From Candidatus Aalborgicola defluviihabitans (GTDB taxonomy: Bacteria > Pseudomonadota > Gammaproteobacteria > Burkholderiales > Burkholderiaceae_C): a DNA stretch of 64,000 bases. The notes beneath the pieces were generated by a model. The model was given only the letters and a program-made list of their open reading frames with translations, was not told where the DNA came from and made no database searches. How positions within the stretch are numbered: position 1 is the first letter of the stretch; each line of letters opens with the position of its first letter. Both the position numbers and the translations under genes were made by a program. Shown piece by piece: positions 1 to 8,347 of the stretch. The DNA lies in assembly GCA_016705575.1 (NCBI GenBank), contig JADIXX010000008.1, positions 124,001 through 188,000 of the forward strand. Direction: 5' to 3'.

Positions 1-846
1 GTAGCCGCCAAACTCCGGCGCAAAGAAGATGACAGCGGAGAACACCATCAGGAACACACAGACCGCAAAGATGTCATGCACTGAGTAGTAAGGGTGGAAG
101 GGAATGCCATCCAATGGGATGCCTTTGTCGTCCTTGGTGGCCTTGATTTCGATGCCATCGGGGTTGTTGGAACCCACATCGTGCAAGGCCATCAAGTGCG
201 CAACCACAAGACCCAGCAAGACCAGCGGCACGGCAATGACGTGGAAGCTGAAGAAGCGGTTCAATGTGGCGTCGCCCACTACGTAGTCACCACGAATCAG
301 CAAAGCCAGATCGGGACCGACAAAGGGTACCGCGGTGAACAAGTTCACGATCACCTGCGCACCCCAGTAGCTCATTTGGCCCCAAGGCAGCAAATAGCCC
401 ATGAAGGCTTCGCCCATCAGGCACAAGAAGATGGCACAACCGAAAATCCAGACCAACTCACGCGGTTTGCGGTAGCTGCCGTACAACAGGCCACGGAACA
501 TGTGCAGATACACAACCACAAAGAAGGCGGACGCACCAGTGGAGTGCATGTAGCGGATCAACCAGCCCCATGGCACGTCGCGCATGATGTACTCGACCGA
601 GCCGAAGGCCAGGGCCGCATCAGGCTTGTAGTGCATGACCAGGAAAATACCGGTCACGATCTGGATCACCAGCACCAACATGGCCAACGAGCCAAAAACA
701 TACCAGAAATTGAAGTTTTTGGGAGCGTAATACTCCGACATGTGCACCTTGTACATGTCGAAGGCTGTCGGCAACCGGTTCTCAAACCAGTTGGTGAGCT
801 TGGCAGTTGCCGAAGCGTTGGGAGAAATTTCCTTGAAATCAGCCAT
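1..846 (-). CDS. petB: Cytochrome b of the bc1 complex (partial, C-terminal part outside the window)
   Basis: Cytochrome b is the membrane core of ubiquinol:cytochrome c oxidoreductase and carries the two b hemes and the quinone sites. The 282 residues read from the ATG at 846 show the typical cytochrome b pattern: a charged N terminus, YVFGSLAML in the first membrane helix, the GYLLPWGQMSYWGAQV segment near the Qo site, heme-ligand histidines in helices B and D (LHMFRGLLYG, FFSFHVIAVP) and SNNPDG after helix D. The reading frame runs off the window start, so helices E to H are not seen. It follows petA on the same strand after an 11-nt gap, as in a petABC operon. Assignment is firm. Confidence 0.96.
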   Translation of the reverse strand, partial: MADFKEISPNASATAKLTNWFENRLPTAFDMYKVHMSEYYAPKNFNFWYVFGSLAMLVLVIQIVTGIFLVMHYKPDAALAFGSVEYIMRDVPWGWLIRYMHSTGASAFFVVVYLHMFRGLLYGSYRKPRELVWIFGCAIFLCLMGEAFMGYLLPWGQMSYWGAQVIVNLFTAVPFVGPDLALLIRGDYVVGDATLNRFFSFHVIAVPLVLLGLVVAHLMALHDVGSNNPDGIEIKATKDDKGIPLDGIPFHPYYSVHDIFAVCVFLMVFSAVIFFAPEFGGY

Positions 847-857
847 TTCTTGTGTCC

Positions 858-1472
858 TTAGGCTTTCTTGTCTTCACCGATCAGCAATTTGCTGTCGGAA
901 AGGTACATATGGGGCGGCACTTCAAGGTTGTCTGGCGCCGGCTTGTTCTTAAAAACACGGCCTGCGAAGTCAAAGGTTGAGCCGTGACAAGGACAGAAAA
1001 AACCGCCCTGCCAGTCATTCGGCAGTGAAGGCTGTGGTCCCGATTGAAACTTGTCAGAAGGGGAGCAACCCAAGTGGGTGCAAATGCCCACGGCCACAAA
1101 ATATTCCGGCTTGATGGAGCGCGCTTCGTTGCGGGCATATACCGGAGTGAATTCGTCGGGTTTGCGCTTGGACTGGGGATCCGCCAGTTCGGCATCGTTT
1201 TTTGGTAGCGTCGCCAATTGTTCCGGCGTGCGGCGAAGAATCCAAACGGGCTTGCCGCGCCATTCGACGGTCAATTTTTCACCGGGCTTTATGCCGCTGA
1301 TGTCCACTTCCACGGCTGCACCAGCGGCTTTGGCTCGCTCTGACGGCTCAAAAGAGCTGATAAATGGAACAGCTACTGCGCCAACGCCGACAGCGCCTGC
1401 GCAACTGGAAGCAATTAACCAGGTTCGCTTACTGGGGTCAGACGGTTGGATGTCGACAAGGCTTGCACTCAT
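858..1472 (-). CDS. petA: Ubiquinol-cytochrome c reductase Rieske iron-sulfur subunit
   Basis: This is the Rieske subunit, which passes electrons from ubiquinol to cytochrome c1. The 204-residue protein has a basic N terminus and one membrane anchor (about residues 17-40), likely a Tat-type signal anchor. It carries both cluster-binding motifs, CTHLGC at 131-136 and CPCHGS at 160-165, giving the two Cys and two His ligands and the disulfide pair. I chose the ATG at 1472 because GAGG lies 7 nt upstream; a TTG four codons earlier is possible. It is first in the pet operon, divergent from mscL across a gap of about 160 bp. Export would depend on the tatABC genes found at 5419-6961. Confidence 0.96.
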   Translation of the reverse strand: MSASLVDIQPSDPSKRTWLIASSCAGAVGVGAVAVPFISSFEPSERAKAAGAAVEVDISGIKPGEKLTVEWRGKPVWILRRTPEQLATLPKNDAELADPQSKRKPDEFTPVYARNEARSIKPEYFVAVGICTHLGCSPSDKFQSGPQPSLPNDWQGGFFCPCHGSTFDFAGRVFKNKPAPDNLEVPPHMYLSDSKLLIGEDKKA

Positions 1473-1576
1473 GAGAATCCTCAATGAACAGACTAGGGGG
1501 TAACCCGGGATTGTAGCTGACGACCGAACCCGTTTTTTACGTCCCCGGCCAGTCTAATCAATCTGATCATGGATTC

Positions 1577-1603
1577 TTGACACAGCGCAATTGTCGGTAA
1601 TAC
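1577..1603 (+). promoter_or_regulatory. Putative sigma70 promoter for mscL
   Basis: A perfect TTGACA at 1577-1582 is followed by TAATAC at 1598-1603. The 15-bp spacing is short; ATACTT two bases further on would give 17 bp but is a poorer match. The site lies 33 nt before the mscL start. It is a sequence match only. Confidence 0.4.
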
Positions 1604-1635
1604 TTCTATTTTTTTGTCATTTGGAGCGTATCGCT

Positions 1636-2064
1636 ATGGGAATGATTCAGGAATTCAGGGACTTCGCTGTCAAGGGCAATGTGATTGACCTTGCGGTGGG
1701 TGTCATCATTGGTGGAGCGTTTGGAAAAATTGTGGACTCCGTGGTTGGTGACCTCATCATGCCGGTCGTGGGTGCAGCCTTTGGAAAGCTCGATTTTTCC
1801 AATCTGTTTCTGATTTTGGGCAGTGTGCCACCAGGCACCGGCACCACGCTGGACGCCCTGAAAAAAGCCGGCGTGCCGGTATTCGCCTATGGCAGTTTCA
1901 TCACCGTGGCGGTGAATTTCGCCATTCTGGCTTTCATCATCTTTTTGATGATCAAGCAAATCAACCGCATCAAACGGGAAGCTCCAGCTCCCGCACCAGA
2001 ACCCGTGGCACCGCCGGAAGACGTGATGCTGCTGCGCGAAATCCGCGACAGCTTGAAGAAATAG
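1636..2064 (+). CDS. mscL: Large-conductance mechanosensitive channel MscL
   Basis: MscL opens under high membrane tension and releases solutes during hypo-osmotic shock. The 142-residue protein matches the family in length and order: an amphipathic N terminus (MGMIQEFRDF), the pore helix with its glycine-rich face (NVIDLAVGVIIGGAFGKIV, residues 15-33), a periplasmic loop, a second helix (residues about 77-100) and a charged C-terminal bundle ending LLREIRDSLKK. The ATG at 1636 is preceded by GGAG at a suitable distance; an upstream in-frame codon at 1591 has no such support. The gene is monocistronic and is followed at once by repeat B1. Confidence 0.97.
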   Translation: MGMIQEFRDFAVKGNVIDLAVGVIIGGAFGKIVDSVVGDLIMPVVGAAFGKLDFSNLFLILGSVPPGTGTTLDALKKAGVPVFAYGSFITVAVNFAILAFIIFLMIKQINRIKREAPAPAPEPVAPPEDVMLLREIRDSLKK

Positions 2065-2065
2065 A

Positions 2066-2148
2066 GCCCCCACGCTCCGCCGCTACGCGGGTCGCTGCCC
2101 CCCAAGGGGGGCTAATTTGCCTTGGGGCGGCCCGGCGGCAAATTGCCT
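2066..2148. repeat. Dispersed repeat family B, copy 1 (about 80 bp)
   Basis: This stretch is nearly identical to 56863-56942. Shared blocks include CCCCCACGCTCCGCC, TACGCGGGTCGCTGCCCCCC, AAGGGGG and CCTTGGGGCGGCCCGGCGG. It contains a strong GC-rich hairpin (CCCCCC-AA-GGGGGG) that could stop transcription between the convergent genes mscL and pdxA. Its right half encodes the last residues and the stop codon of PdxA. Confidence 0.85.
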
Positions 2149-3221
2149 GCGCCGCTCGACAGCGCCCGCGCCATGCGCACCGCCTCGATCAGGCTGGACG
2201 CATCGGCACGACCAGTCCCCGCAATGTCAAACGCCGTACCATGGTCCGGGCTGGTTCTTACCAGGGGCAGGCCCAGGGTTACATTGACACCCTTTTCCAC
2301 TCCAAGGTATTTCACAGGAATCAGGCCCTGATCGTGGTACATCGCCACCACCACATCGAACTCACCCGGTGCGCCACCCGCGTTGCGGGCGCGCATGAAG
2401 ACCGTGTCGGGCGCCCAAGGGCCGCTCACATTGCAACCTAAAGCCCGAGCTGCCTCCATGGCTGGGCCGATGATTTCCAGTTCCTCACGACCAAACAACC
2501 CGCCCTCTCCGGCATGGGGGTTGAGCCCGGCCACCGCAATCCGTGGGGTACGCCCCAGCACCTGTGACAGTGCTTGGTGTGTGATGCGTAGGGTCTGCAG
2601 CACATTATCAAAGGTCACTGCCTCCAGGGCATGTCGCATGGACATATGGATGCTGACCAGCACCGTACGCAGCTCGTCATTGGCCAGCATCATGCGCACC
2701 GGAACTTCTGCCACAAGTTTGCCCAAAAAGCGTGCGGTCCGGTCTTGCAATAGTTCAGTGTGGCCGGGAAACTGGTTGTACGGCGCGCCTGCCGCGTGTA
2801 ACGCTTCCTTGTGCAACGGCGCGGTAACTAGCGCCGCAATCTGGCCCTGCAGAGCCGCGTCAGCCGCCCATTCCACACACTGGCCTGCCAGGGCACCCGC
2901 TTTGGCATCCACCCGTCCAAAGGGCACCGACTCCAATGCCGCGCCGAGCTGCAACACGGCCATGCAATGGCTGGGTACAGCCAGCGCCTCTTGCGGCGTA
3001 GCGATCACAGCAACCGGCAGCGCCAAGCGGCCTGAAGGGGTTACCAGATGCGCAGCGCGACGCATGGTGGCCACATCACCCACAACAAAGCTGCCACTCA
3101 TCCAGGCAGGTTGCTCGCGGTAGGCTTTGGCAATGATCTCGGGGCCAATACCGGCCGCATCCCCCATGGTGATGGCCAGGGGCTTTTCAGATGTATTGGG
3201 TGCGTCCAAGGGGTTGGCCAT
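2112..3221 (-). CDS. pdxA: 4-hydroxythreonine-4-phosphate dehydrogenase
   Basis: PdxA oxidises 4-phosphohydroxy-threonine with NAD(P) and, with PdxJ, makes pyridoxine 5'-phosphate in the DXP-dependent vitamin B6 route. The 369-residue protein starts with ITMGDAAGIGPEI, has the metal and substrate region GHTELL near the middle and the conserved MYHDQGLIPVK block, and continues to SPDHGTAFDIAG. It is somewhat longer than the enterobacterial enzyme (about 330). The last dozen residues (GNLPPGRPKAN) and the stop codon come from repeat B1, so this tail is probably dispensable. It lies 3 nt after the Nif3-like gene on the same strand, so the two are likely co-transcribed. Confidence 0.96.
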   Translation of the reverse strand: MANPLDAPNTSEKPLAITMGDAAGIGPEIIAKAYREQPAWMSGSFVVGDVATMRRAAHLVTPSGRLALPVAVIATPQEALAVPSHCMAVLQLGAALESVPFGRVDAKAGALAGQCVEWAADAALQGQIAALVTAPLHKEALHAAGAPYNQFPGHTELLQDRTARFLGKLVAEVPVRMMLANDELRTVLVSIHMSMRHALEAVTFDNVLQTLRITHQALSQVLGRTPRIAVAGLNPHAGEGGLFGREELEIIGPAMEAARALGCNVSGPWAPDTVFMRARNAGGAPGEFDVVVAMYHDQGLIPVKYLGVEKGVNVTLGLPLVRTSPDHGTAFDIAGTGRADASSLIEAVRMARALSSGAGNLPPGRPKAN

Positions 3222-3224
3222 GGC

Positions 3225-3971
3225 TCAGGCTGGGTTGTCAATGTCGATGAACTGGTGATCCAGCCCGAACTGCAGCGCGACGTGTGCTGCCAATGCAGGA
3301 GCACCGTAGCGCTCGGTCGCATGGTGGCCGCAGGCCAGGAACGCGACGCCGCATTCACGCGCCAGATGAAATTGTGGCTCGGAGATTTCACCGGTAATAA
3401 AGGCATCCGCACCCGCGGCAATGGCGGCCTCAAAATAACCCTGCGCACCGCCCGTGCACCAGGCTACGCGCCGAATGGGTCCTCCCTTGCCGTTCACCAG
3501 GGTCACACTGCGGCCCAGCGCCGCTTCCACCCGTTGGGCCAGCGTTTGGGCGTCGGCGTCATCCGTCGCACCCAGACAGCCCAAGTCCTGCTCGCCAAAA
3601 CGCCCCGACGCCTGCCACCCCATGCGCAGTCCCAATTGGACGTTATTGCCAAACTCAGGATGTGCGTCCAGTGGCAAGTGGTAGGCAAAGAGGTTGATGT
3701 CATGGGCCAACAGTAAACCCAGGCGTTGGCGCATCCATCCCGTCACACGGCCGTCGTGCCCGCGCCAAAATAGTCCGTGGTGGACCAGGATGGTGTCGGC
3801 CCCTTCGGCAATGGCGGCTTCAATCAGGGCCCGGCTGGCGGTGACGCCGGAAACGATCTTGCGTACTCTTTGGCGCCCCTCCACCTGCAGCCCGTTGGCG
3901 CAATAGTCTTTGAAGCGGTCGGGCTGCAGCAGCGCGTCCAATGTGGTTTGTAGTTCCAGGCGATCAATCAT
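3225..3971 (-). CDS. Nif3-like dinuclear metal center protein (YbgI family)
   Basis: This belongs to the Nif3/YbgI (DUF34) family, toroidal hexamers with a two-metal site and a debated function. The 248-residue protein shows the family landmarks: NGLQVEG near residue 30, the metal ligands HHGLFWRGHD, and GHHATERYG near the C terminus. I take the ATG at 3971 (MIDRLELQ); a TTG at 3989 would add six residues and neither has a clear ribosome site. It is divergent from the protease gene at 4200 and precedes pdxA by 3 nt. The family assignment is firm; its biochemical role is not known from sequence. Confidence 0.9.
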   Translation of the reverse strand: MIDRLELQTTLDALLQPDRFKDYCANGLQVEGRQRVRKIVSGVTASRALIEAAIAEGADTILVHHGLFWRGHDGRVTGWMRQRLGLLLAHDINLFAYHLPLDAHPEFGNNVQLGLRMGWQASGRFGEQDLGCLGATDDADAQTLAQRVEAALGRSVTLVNGKGGPIRRVAWCTGGAQGYFEAAIAAGADAFITGEISEPQFHLARECGVAFLACGHHATERYGAPALAAHVALQFGLDHQFIDIDNPA

Positions 3972-4199
3972 GGTGGGGATGGCGCACAAGTGCGCACCGT
4001 TCGGGAGACTTCACTATTGTCGTTGAGACGGCTGTCACTGACGTTGCAGGGTGCGCCCACAGCCACCTTGGCCGGCGCCTCGGGGTGGATGCGGATCGTG
4101 CAATGGGGCTTGCGCCATATCAGCCCTGCAATGTAACGTGGACGCCCCAGGCCTCTACAATTTGCTGGCTCGGCTGCGTGCCCTACCCCTGGAAACTCC

Positions 4200-5348
4200 A
4201 TGAAACGTCTTTGGCTCCTTTTTTCCCAAACCACTACGGTCCTGCTGGCTGCTTACTTTGTGGTGGCAACGCTAAAACCCCAATGGATTGGGCACAACAG
4301 CCAATCGCTTTCCGGCGCGGTATCCCTGATTGAAGCAGCACCCGCCATCGGCGGCGCCGCACCGGCTGGCAGCTTCCGGGCGGCAGCACAAAAGGCCTCG
4401 GCGGCAGTGGTCAGCATCAACACCAGCAAGGCGGCACGGCGCAATCCCAACAGCAACGACCCGTGGTTTCGGTTTTTCTTCGGTGACCAGGGCAGCGGTG
4501 AACCCCAGGCGGGCCTGGGCAGCGGCGTCATCGTCAGCGCCAGTGGTTACATCCTCACCAACAACCATGTGGTGGAAGGCGCTGACGAGATTGAAGTGGT
4601 GCTCAACGACAGCCGCAGTGCACGCGCCAAGGTGATTGGCACCGACCCCGATACCGACCTGGCCATTCTCAAAATTGAACTCGACAAGCTGCCCGTCATC
4701 GTGCTGGGCAACTCTGACGGTGCCCAGGTTGGCGACCAGGTACTGGCCATTGGCAATCCGTTTGGTGTAGGCCAGACCGTGACCAGCGGCATTGTGAGCG
4801 CGCTGGGGCGCAACCATTTGGGCATCAACACGTTTGAAAACTTCATCCAGACCGATGCGGCCATCAACCCAGGCAATTCAGGTGGGGCTCTGGTGGACAC
4901 CAATGGCGACCTGCTGGGCGTCAACACCGCCATCTATTCGCGCTCCGGTGGGAACATGGGCATTGGTTTTGCCATTCCGGTATCCATTGCCAAACAAGTG
5001 CTCGAAGGCATCGTCAAAGACGGTCAAATTAACCGTGGGTGGATTGGTGTGGAACCGAGTGACCTGTCCCCTGAACTGGCTGAAACCTTTAACGTCAAGG
5101 CGCAACAGGGTGTGATCATTACCGGCGTACTGCAAAACGGCCCGGCCGCGCTGGCCGGCATTCGCCCCGGCGATGTGATTGTGAAAATAGCCAACCAACC
5201 GGTAGCGGATGTGGCGACTCTGCTAAGCCAGGTTGCCGCGCTCAAGCCAGGTACGGCGGCCCGCTTCTCGATTCAGCGCAAAAACCAACCCTTGGAGCTG
5301 GACGTCACCCCCGGGGTGCGGCCCCGGCCCCGGAACACAAATCGATAG
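4200..5348 (+). CDS. DegS/AlgW-type trypsin-like periplasmic serine protease
   Basis: This is an S1C-family (HtrA-like) protease with a single PDZ domain, the DegS/AlgW architecture linked to envelope stress signalling. The 382 residues comprise an N-terminal membrane anchor (about 5-25), a protease domain with His123 (TNNHVV), Asp153 (DTDLAI) and Ser227 (GNSGGA), and one PDZ domain (about 270-365, with GVIITGVLQNGPAALAGI). DegP would have two PDZ domains. It is convergent with tatC, a common Burkholderiales arrangement. Its TAG stop lies at the left edge of repeat A1. Cleavage of an anti-sigma factor is inferred from family members. Confidence 0.9.
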   Translation: MKRLWLLFSQTTTVLLAAYFVVATLKPQWIGHNSQSLSGAVSLIEAAPAIGGAAPAGSFRAAAQKASAAVVSINTSKAARRNPNSNDPWFRFFFGDQGSGEPQAGLGSGVIVSASGYILTNNHVVEGADEIEVVLNDSRSARAKVIGTDPDTDLAILKIELDKLPVIVLGNSDGAQVGDQVLAIGNPFGVGQTVTSGIVSALGRNHLGINTFENFIQTDAAINPGNSGGALVDTNGDLLGVNTAIYSRSGGNMGIGFAIPVSIAKQVLEGIVKDGQINRGWIGVEPSDLSPELAETFNVKAQQGVIITGVLQNGPAALAGIRPGDVIVKIANQPVADVATLLSQVAALKPGTAARFSIQRKNQPLELDVTPGVRPRPRNTNR

Positions 5349-5404
5349 CTATTGTTTTAATAGCGTCTTACGTAGATTCGACGAGGGCTAGAGTCCATTT
5401 TGAC
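5345..5404 (+). repeat. Dispersed repeat family A, copy A1
   Basis: Copy A1 runs GCTATTGTTTTAATAGC, then CTTACGTAGATT, then the core CGACGAGGGCTAGAG, and ends ATTTTGACC. It lies between the convergent genes for the DegS-like protease and TatC and touches the stop codon of the protease gene. Other copies are at 15184, 26783, 33700, 35165, 47944, 58157 and 58721. Confidence 0.85.
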
Positions 5405-5418
5405 CAATAGCTACCGGG

Positions 5419-6216
5419 TTAAACCGGCTTGGTAGTGGCTTCTTCGTCCTCTGGCGCCTGTGTGTGCTTGATGAAGAAGGCAGCCGCCCAGATGCCACAC
5501 TCGTACAACACCACCATCGGTGCCAGCAGGGCCAGCATGGACACCGGGTCCGGCGGCGTCACCAAGCCCGCCACCGCCGCTGCCGCGACCACAAAATAAG
5601 CGCGAAACGATTTGAGCTGCTCCACCGTCACGATACGCATGCGGGCCAGGATCACCACCGCAATGGGCACCTCAAAGGCCACACCAAAGGCGATGAACAT
5701 GGTGATGACAAAGTCCAGATAGGCGTCAATGTCCGGACTCACCGCCACAGAGGCTGGCGCCATTTTTTGGATAGCTGGAAAGGCCTGGCCAAACACAAAG
5801 AAATAGCAAAAAGCCGCGCCCGTGTAAAACAGCAAGGTACTGGCCACAACCAGTGGAATGACCAGGCGTCGTTCATGTTTGTACAGGCCCGGCGCTACAA
5901 AGGCCCACACCTGGTACAGCACCCAAGGTAGCGCGACACCAAATGCCGCCAGGACCGACACCTTGATAGGCACCAGAAAGGGTGACACCACGCCCACCGC
6001 AATCATGTGCGAGCCAGCGGGCAAGGTTTTGACCAGCGGCATGGCCAGCAAGTCATAAAGGGCCGACGGCCCCGGATAAAACACCAACAAGGCAAAGATC
6101 GCGCCAATGCCATAGGCGCTGTAGAGCAGGCGGTCGCGCAGCTCGATCAAGTGCTGCACAAAAGGCTGCTCAGTACCGGCGAGTTCGTCGTCGGTAGGGG
6201 ATTTGTCGTCGGCCAT
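5419..6216 (-). CDS. tatC: Sec-independent protein translocase TatC
   Basis: TatC is the six-helix inner membrane receptor for twin-arginine signal peptides. The 265-residue protein shows EQPFVQHLIELRDRLLYS at the N terminus, the conserved block SPFLVPIKVS, repeated hydrophobic helices and the family segment FGVAFEVPI before helix 5. Its ATG overlaps the TGA of tatB by one base (TGATG), so the two are translationally coupled. The order tatA-tatB-tatC downstream of hisE and a HIT gene is typical of betaproteobacteria. Visible substrates include MsrP (48608-49609). Confidence 0.97.
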   Translation of the reverse strand: MADDKSPTDDELAGTEQPFVQHLIELRDRLLYSAYGIGAIFALLVFYPGPSALYDLLAMPLVKTLPAGSHMIAVGVVSPFLVPIKVSVLAAFGVALPWVLYQVWAFVAPGLYKHERRLVIPLVVASTLLFYTGAAFCYFFVFGQAFPAIQKMAPASVAVSPDIDAYLDFVITMFIAFGVAFEVPIAVVILARMRIVTVEQLKSFRAYFVVAAAAVAGLVTPPDPVSMLALLAPMVVLYECGIWAAAFFIKHTQAPEDEEATTKPV

Positions 6217-6680
6217 CAGTTATGAATTTTGGGAGGACGGAATCGCGCCACGCGGGCGGCACCAGACTGGGCCTTGGTGCGCACGCCGGCGCGGGACTTG
6301 TACCAGTTGGGCACGGCCGCCCGTTTGGTACGCCAGTGCTTGTCGGGGCGCCGGTACTGCGGCTCGTCCCAGTTGCTCTCGCGCATGCTCTGGGTCGCTG
6401 TGTTCGTGGCATCAGCCCAACTCCGCTCCACCTCGGCGGAAGTGGCGTGAATGGATTGTTCGACATCACGGGCCGCACTCTCCATGGTGTCCTTCATTTT
6501 CTTGAGCTCGTCGAGCTCCATCGAGCGGCTGACCTCGGCCTTAACTTCCGCCATGTAGCTACGCGCCCGCCCCAGCAGGTTGCCGGCCATGCGCGCTACC
6601 TTGGGCAGGCGTTCCGGGCCGATCACTACCAGCGCAATTGCGCCGATGATGGCGAGCTTGGTGACCCCAATATCAAACAT
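6216..6680 (-). CDS. tatB: Sec-independent protein translocase TatB
   Basis: TatB pairs with TatC to bind Tat signal peptides. The 154-residue protein begins MFDIGVTKLAII, has one N-terminal membrane helix, the hinge GPERLPKVAR (about 22-31), a long charged amphipathic helix with AEVKAEVSR, and a low-complexity basic tail. Length is within the family range. The TatB rather than TatA identity follows from the GPERLP hinge and the length. It lies 41 nt after tatA and overlaps tatC by one base. Confidence 0.95.
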   Translation of the reverse strand: MFDIGVTKLAIIGAIALVVIGPERLPKVARMAGNLLGRARSYMAEVKAEVSRSMELDELKKMKDTMESAARDVEQSIHATSAEVERSWADATNTATQSMRESNWDEPQYRRPDKHWRTKRAAVPNWYKSRAGVRTKAQSGAARVARFRPPKIHN

Positions 6681-6721
6681 GGAGCAAACGAATCACGCGA
6701 CCAGACCGACCAACGCCACCA

Positions 6722-6961
6722 TTAACTCTTGATCTTGGCTTCGACATCGATGGTGGATTTGGCTTCGGTTTTTTCGGTGGCGGCCAGCGTTGGCGCAGGC
6801 GTTTCGGCTGATTTCTCGGCGTTGCTTCCGTCTTTCATGCCATCTTTGAAACCCTTGACCGCACCGCCCAGATCGGAGCCAATGTTCTTAAGCTTCTTGG
6901 TGCCAAAAATCAAAATGATAATGACCAAAAAAATGATCAGGTGCGTAGTTGACAAGCCCAT
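6722..6961 (-). CDS. tatA: Sec-independent protein translocase TatA
   Basis: TatA forms the pore-like assemblies through which folded Tat substrates cross the membrane. The 79-residue protein has an N-terminal helix (LIIFLVIIILIFG), the hinge FGTKKL, an amphipathic helix (GSDLGGAVKGFKDGM) and an acidic, alanine-rich tail, exactly the family layout. It follows the HIT-family gene after 41 nt and heads tatABC. Confidence 0.96.
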   Translation of the reverse strand: MGLSTTHLIIFLVIIILIFGTKKLKNIGSDLGGAVKGFKDGMKDGSNAEKSAETPAPTLAATEKTEAKSTIDVEAKIKS

Positions 6962-7002
6962 GGCTTACTCCTTGGTAGATACAGTAGTTTAAGTGAACGC
7001 TA

Positions 7003-7365
7003 TTAACCCCGCAGCCAAGGGCGCGGGCCACCCATCACATGAAAGTGCAGGTGCTGAACCTCCTGCCCACCTTCCGCCCCGGTGTTGGTTAGCAACCGGA
7101 ACCCTCCTTCAGGGTACGGATTGCAGCCTTCTTGCAGGGCCAGTTTAGGTACCAACGCCATCATGCGGCCCATCAGGGCTGCGTGCTCCGGCCCGATGTG
7201 GGCCATGGAGACAATGTGCTGCTTGGGAACCATCAAAAAATGCACAGGCGCCCAGGGGTGGATGTCGTGAAAGGCATAAAACTCGTCGTCCTCAAACACC
7301 GTGCGCGAAGGAATTTGCCGCGCAATGATTTTGCAGAACAGGCAATTGGGGGCGTGATCAGTCAT
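7003..7365 (-). CDS. Histidine triad (HIT/HINT) nucleotide-binding protein
   Basis: This is a HINT-type HIT protein, a family of purine nucleoside phosphoramidases. The 120 residues include CLFCKI near the N terminus, FHDIHPWAPVHFLMVPK in the middle and the triad HLHFHVMGG close to the C terminus. Its ATG overlaps the TGA of hisE (ATGA), so it is coupled to the his operon. The hisE-HIT-tatA order is conserved in Burkholderiales; the physiological substrate is not evident. Confidence 0.95.
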   Translation of the reverse strand: MTDHAPNCLFCKIIARQIPSRTVFEDDEFYAFHDIHPWAPVHFLMVPKQHIVSMAHIGPEHAALMGRMMALVPKLALQEGCNPYPEGGFRLLTNTGAEGGQEVQHLHFHVMGGPRPWLRG

Positions 7366-7742
7366 TTTGTTTCAGCTTCCCGGTCCAGCACCTTGCGCAG
7401 GGCCTTCTCTTCGATACCGCTGGTTCCTTCACGGCGCTCCAGTTCAGCAATGACATCGGCTGGTGTCAGTCCGTAGTGTGCCAGTGCAATCATGCTGTGG
7501 AACCACAAGTCGGCCACTTCGCGCACGACCTTGGTAGTGTCTCCACTGTGGTCGGCATCCTTGGCGGCCATGACCACTTCGGTGGCTTCTTCGCCAATTT
7601 TCTTCAAAAAGGCGTCGGGGCCTTTGCTCAGCAGCCGGGCCACATAGCTGGCATTGGGGTCGCCGCCGTTGGCAGCCTTGCGGCTTTCAATCACCGCAGC
7701 CAATCGGGCCAGGGCGTCTTGCGAGGTGGTATTTGCGCTCAT
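7362..7742 (-). CDS. hisE: Phosphoribosyl-ATP diphosphatase
   Basis: HisE hydrolyses phosphoribosyl-ATP to phosphoribosyl-AMP, the second step of histidine synthesis. The 126-residue all-alpha protein carries the MazG-like metal-binding pattern KIGEEATEVVMAAKD and REVADLWFHSMIAL. It is a separate gene here, not fused to hisI. It starts 4 nt after hisI and overlaps the HIT gene by four bases. Confidence 0.96.
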   Translation of the reverse strand: MSANTTSQDALARLAAVIESRKAANGGDPNASYVARLLSKGPDAFLKKIGEEATEVVMAAKDADHSGDTTKVVREVADLWFHSMIALAHYGLTPADVIAELERREGTSGIEEKALRKVLDREAETK

Positions 7743-7746
7743 GGTG

Positions 7747-8136
7747 CTATCGGTAGATGGATTCAGGGTCTTTCAAGACCGGGTCTATGGCTTTCCAAAC
7801 GCCATTGTCCAGCACGCTGAAAAAACAGCTGTGGCGGCCGGTGTGGCAAGCAATGCCGGGCTCGTGCCCCAGCTGCGTCACCTTGAGCAAAATGACGTCG
7901 TTGTCGCAATCCATGCGGATTTCGTGCACCTTCTGCACGTGACCCGATTCTTCACCTTTGTACCAGAGCTTGTTGCGCGAGCGGCTGAAATACACAGCCC
8001 GTCCCAGCTCGGCGGTCTTTTGCAGAGCCTCGCGGTTCATCCAGGCAAACATCAAAACGTCACCAGTGCCCTGCTCCTGCGCGATCACAGGCACCAAGCC
8101 TTTGGAATCCCATTTGATGTTTTTTAACCAATTCAT
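7747..8136 (-). CDS. hisI: Phosphoribosyl-AMP cyclohydrolase
   Basis: HisI opens the adenine ring of phosphoribosyl-AMP, the third step of histidine synthesis, and uses zinc. The 129-residue protein starting MNWLKNIKWD has MFAWMNREAL, the SRSRNKLWYKGEESGH block, the acidic MDCDNDVILL motif with its Cys ligand, and the paired GIACHTGRHSCFF Cys/His region. The frame is open further upstream to 8274, but the family begins at the chosen ATG. In related operons hisI follows hisF directly; here a plus-strand fasciclin gene lies between, so hisI needs a promoter in 8137-8347. Confidence 0.96.
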   Translation of the reverse strand: MNWLKNIKWDSKGLVPVIAQEQGTGDVLMFAWMNREALQKTAELGRAVYFSRSRNKLWYKGEESGHVQKVHEIRMDCDNDVILLKVTQLGHEPGIACHTGRHSCFFSVLDNGVWKAIDPVLKDPESIYR

Positions 8137-8272
8137 ACGTTGATTGTCCCTGATTGCAGCAAACCCTCTTTCCGAGGCAATTGGCTGAAGGCAAACGGCA
8201 AAGACCATGAAATTTTTAGGGAAATGATGGCTGACTCGAAACCACTCAGTTATATGAAATACCATACAAATC

Positions 8273-8298
8273 AAATTAATACCAATTGGTAATAATTT
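8273..8298. promoter_or_regulatory. Palindromic operator-like site between hisI and the fasciclin gene
   Basis: The 12-bp core TACCAATTGGTA (8280-8291) is a perfect palindrome inside a 26-bp AT-rich frame with only one mismatched base pair. It sits in the 211-bp divergent region between hisI and the fasciclin gene, which must hold promoters for both. Binding of a dimeric regulator is an inference. Confidence 0.45.
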
Positions 8299-8347
8299 TA
8301 ACGCAGTCGTATTGTTTCAATCATACAAGTTTAACTTAGGAGTAGCT

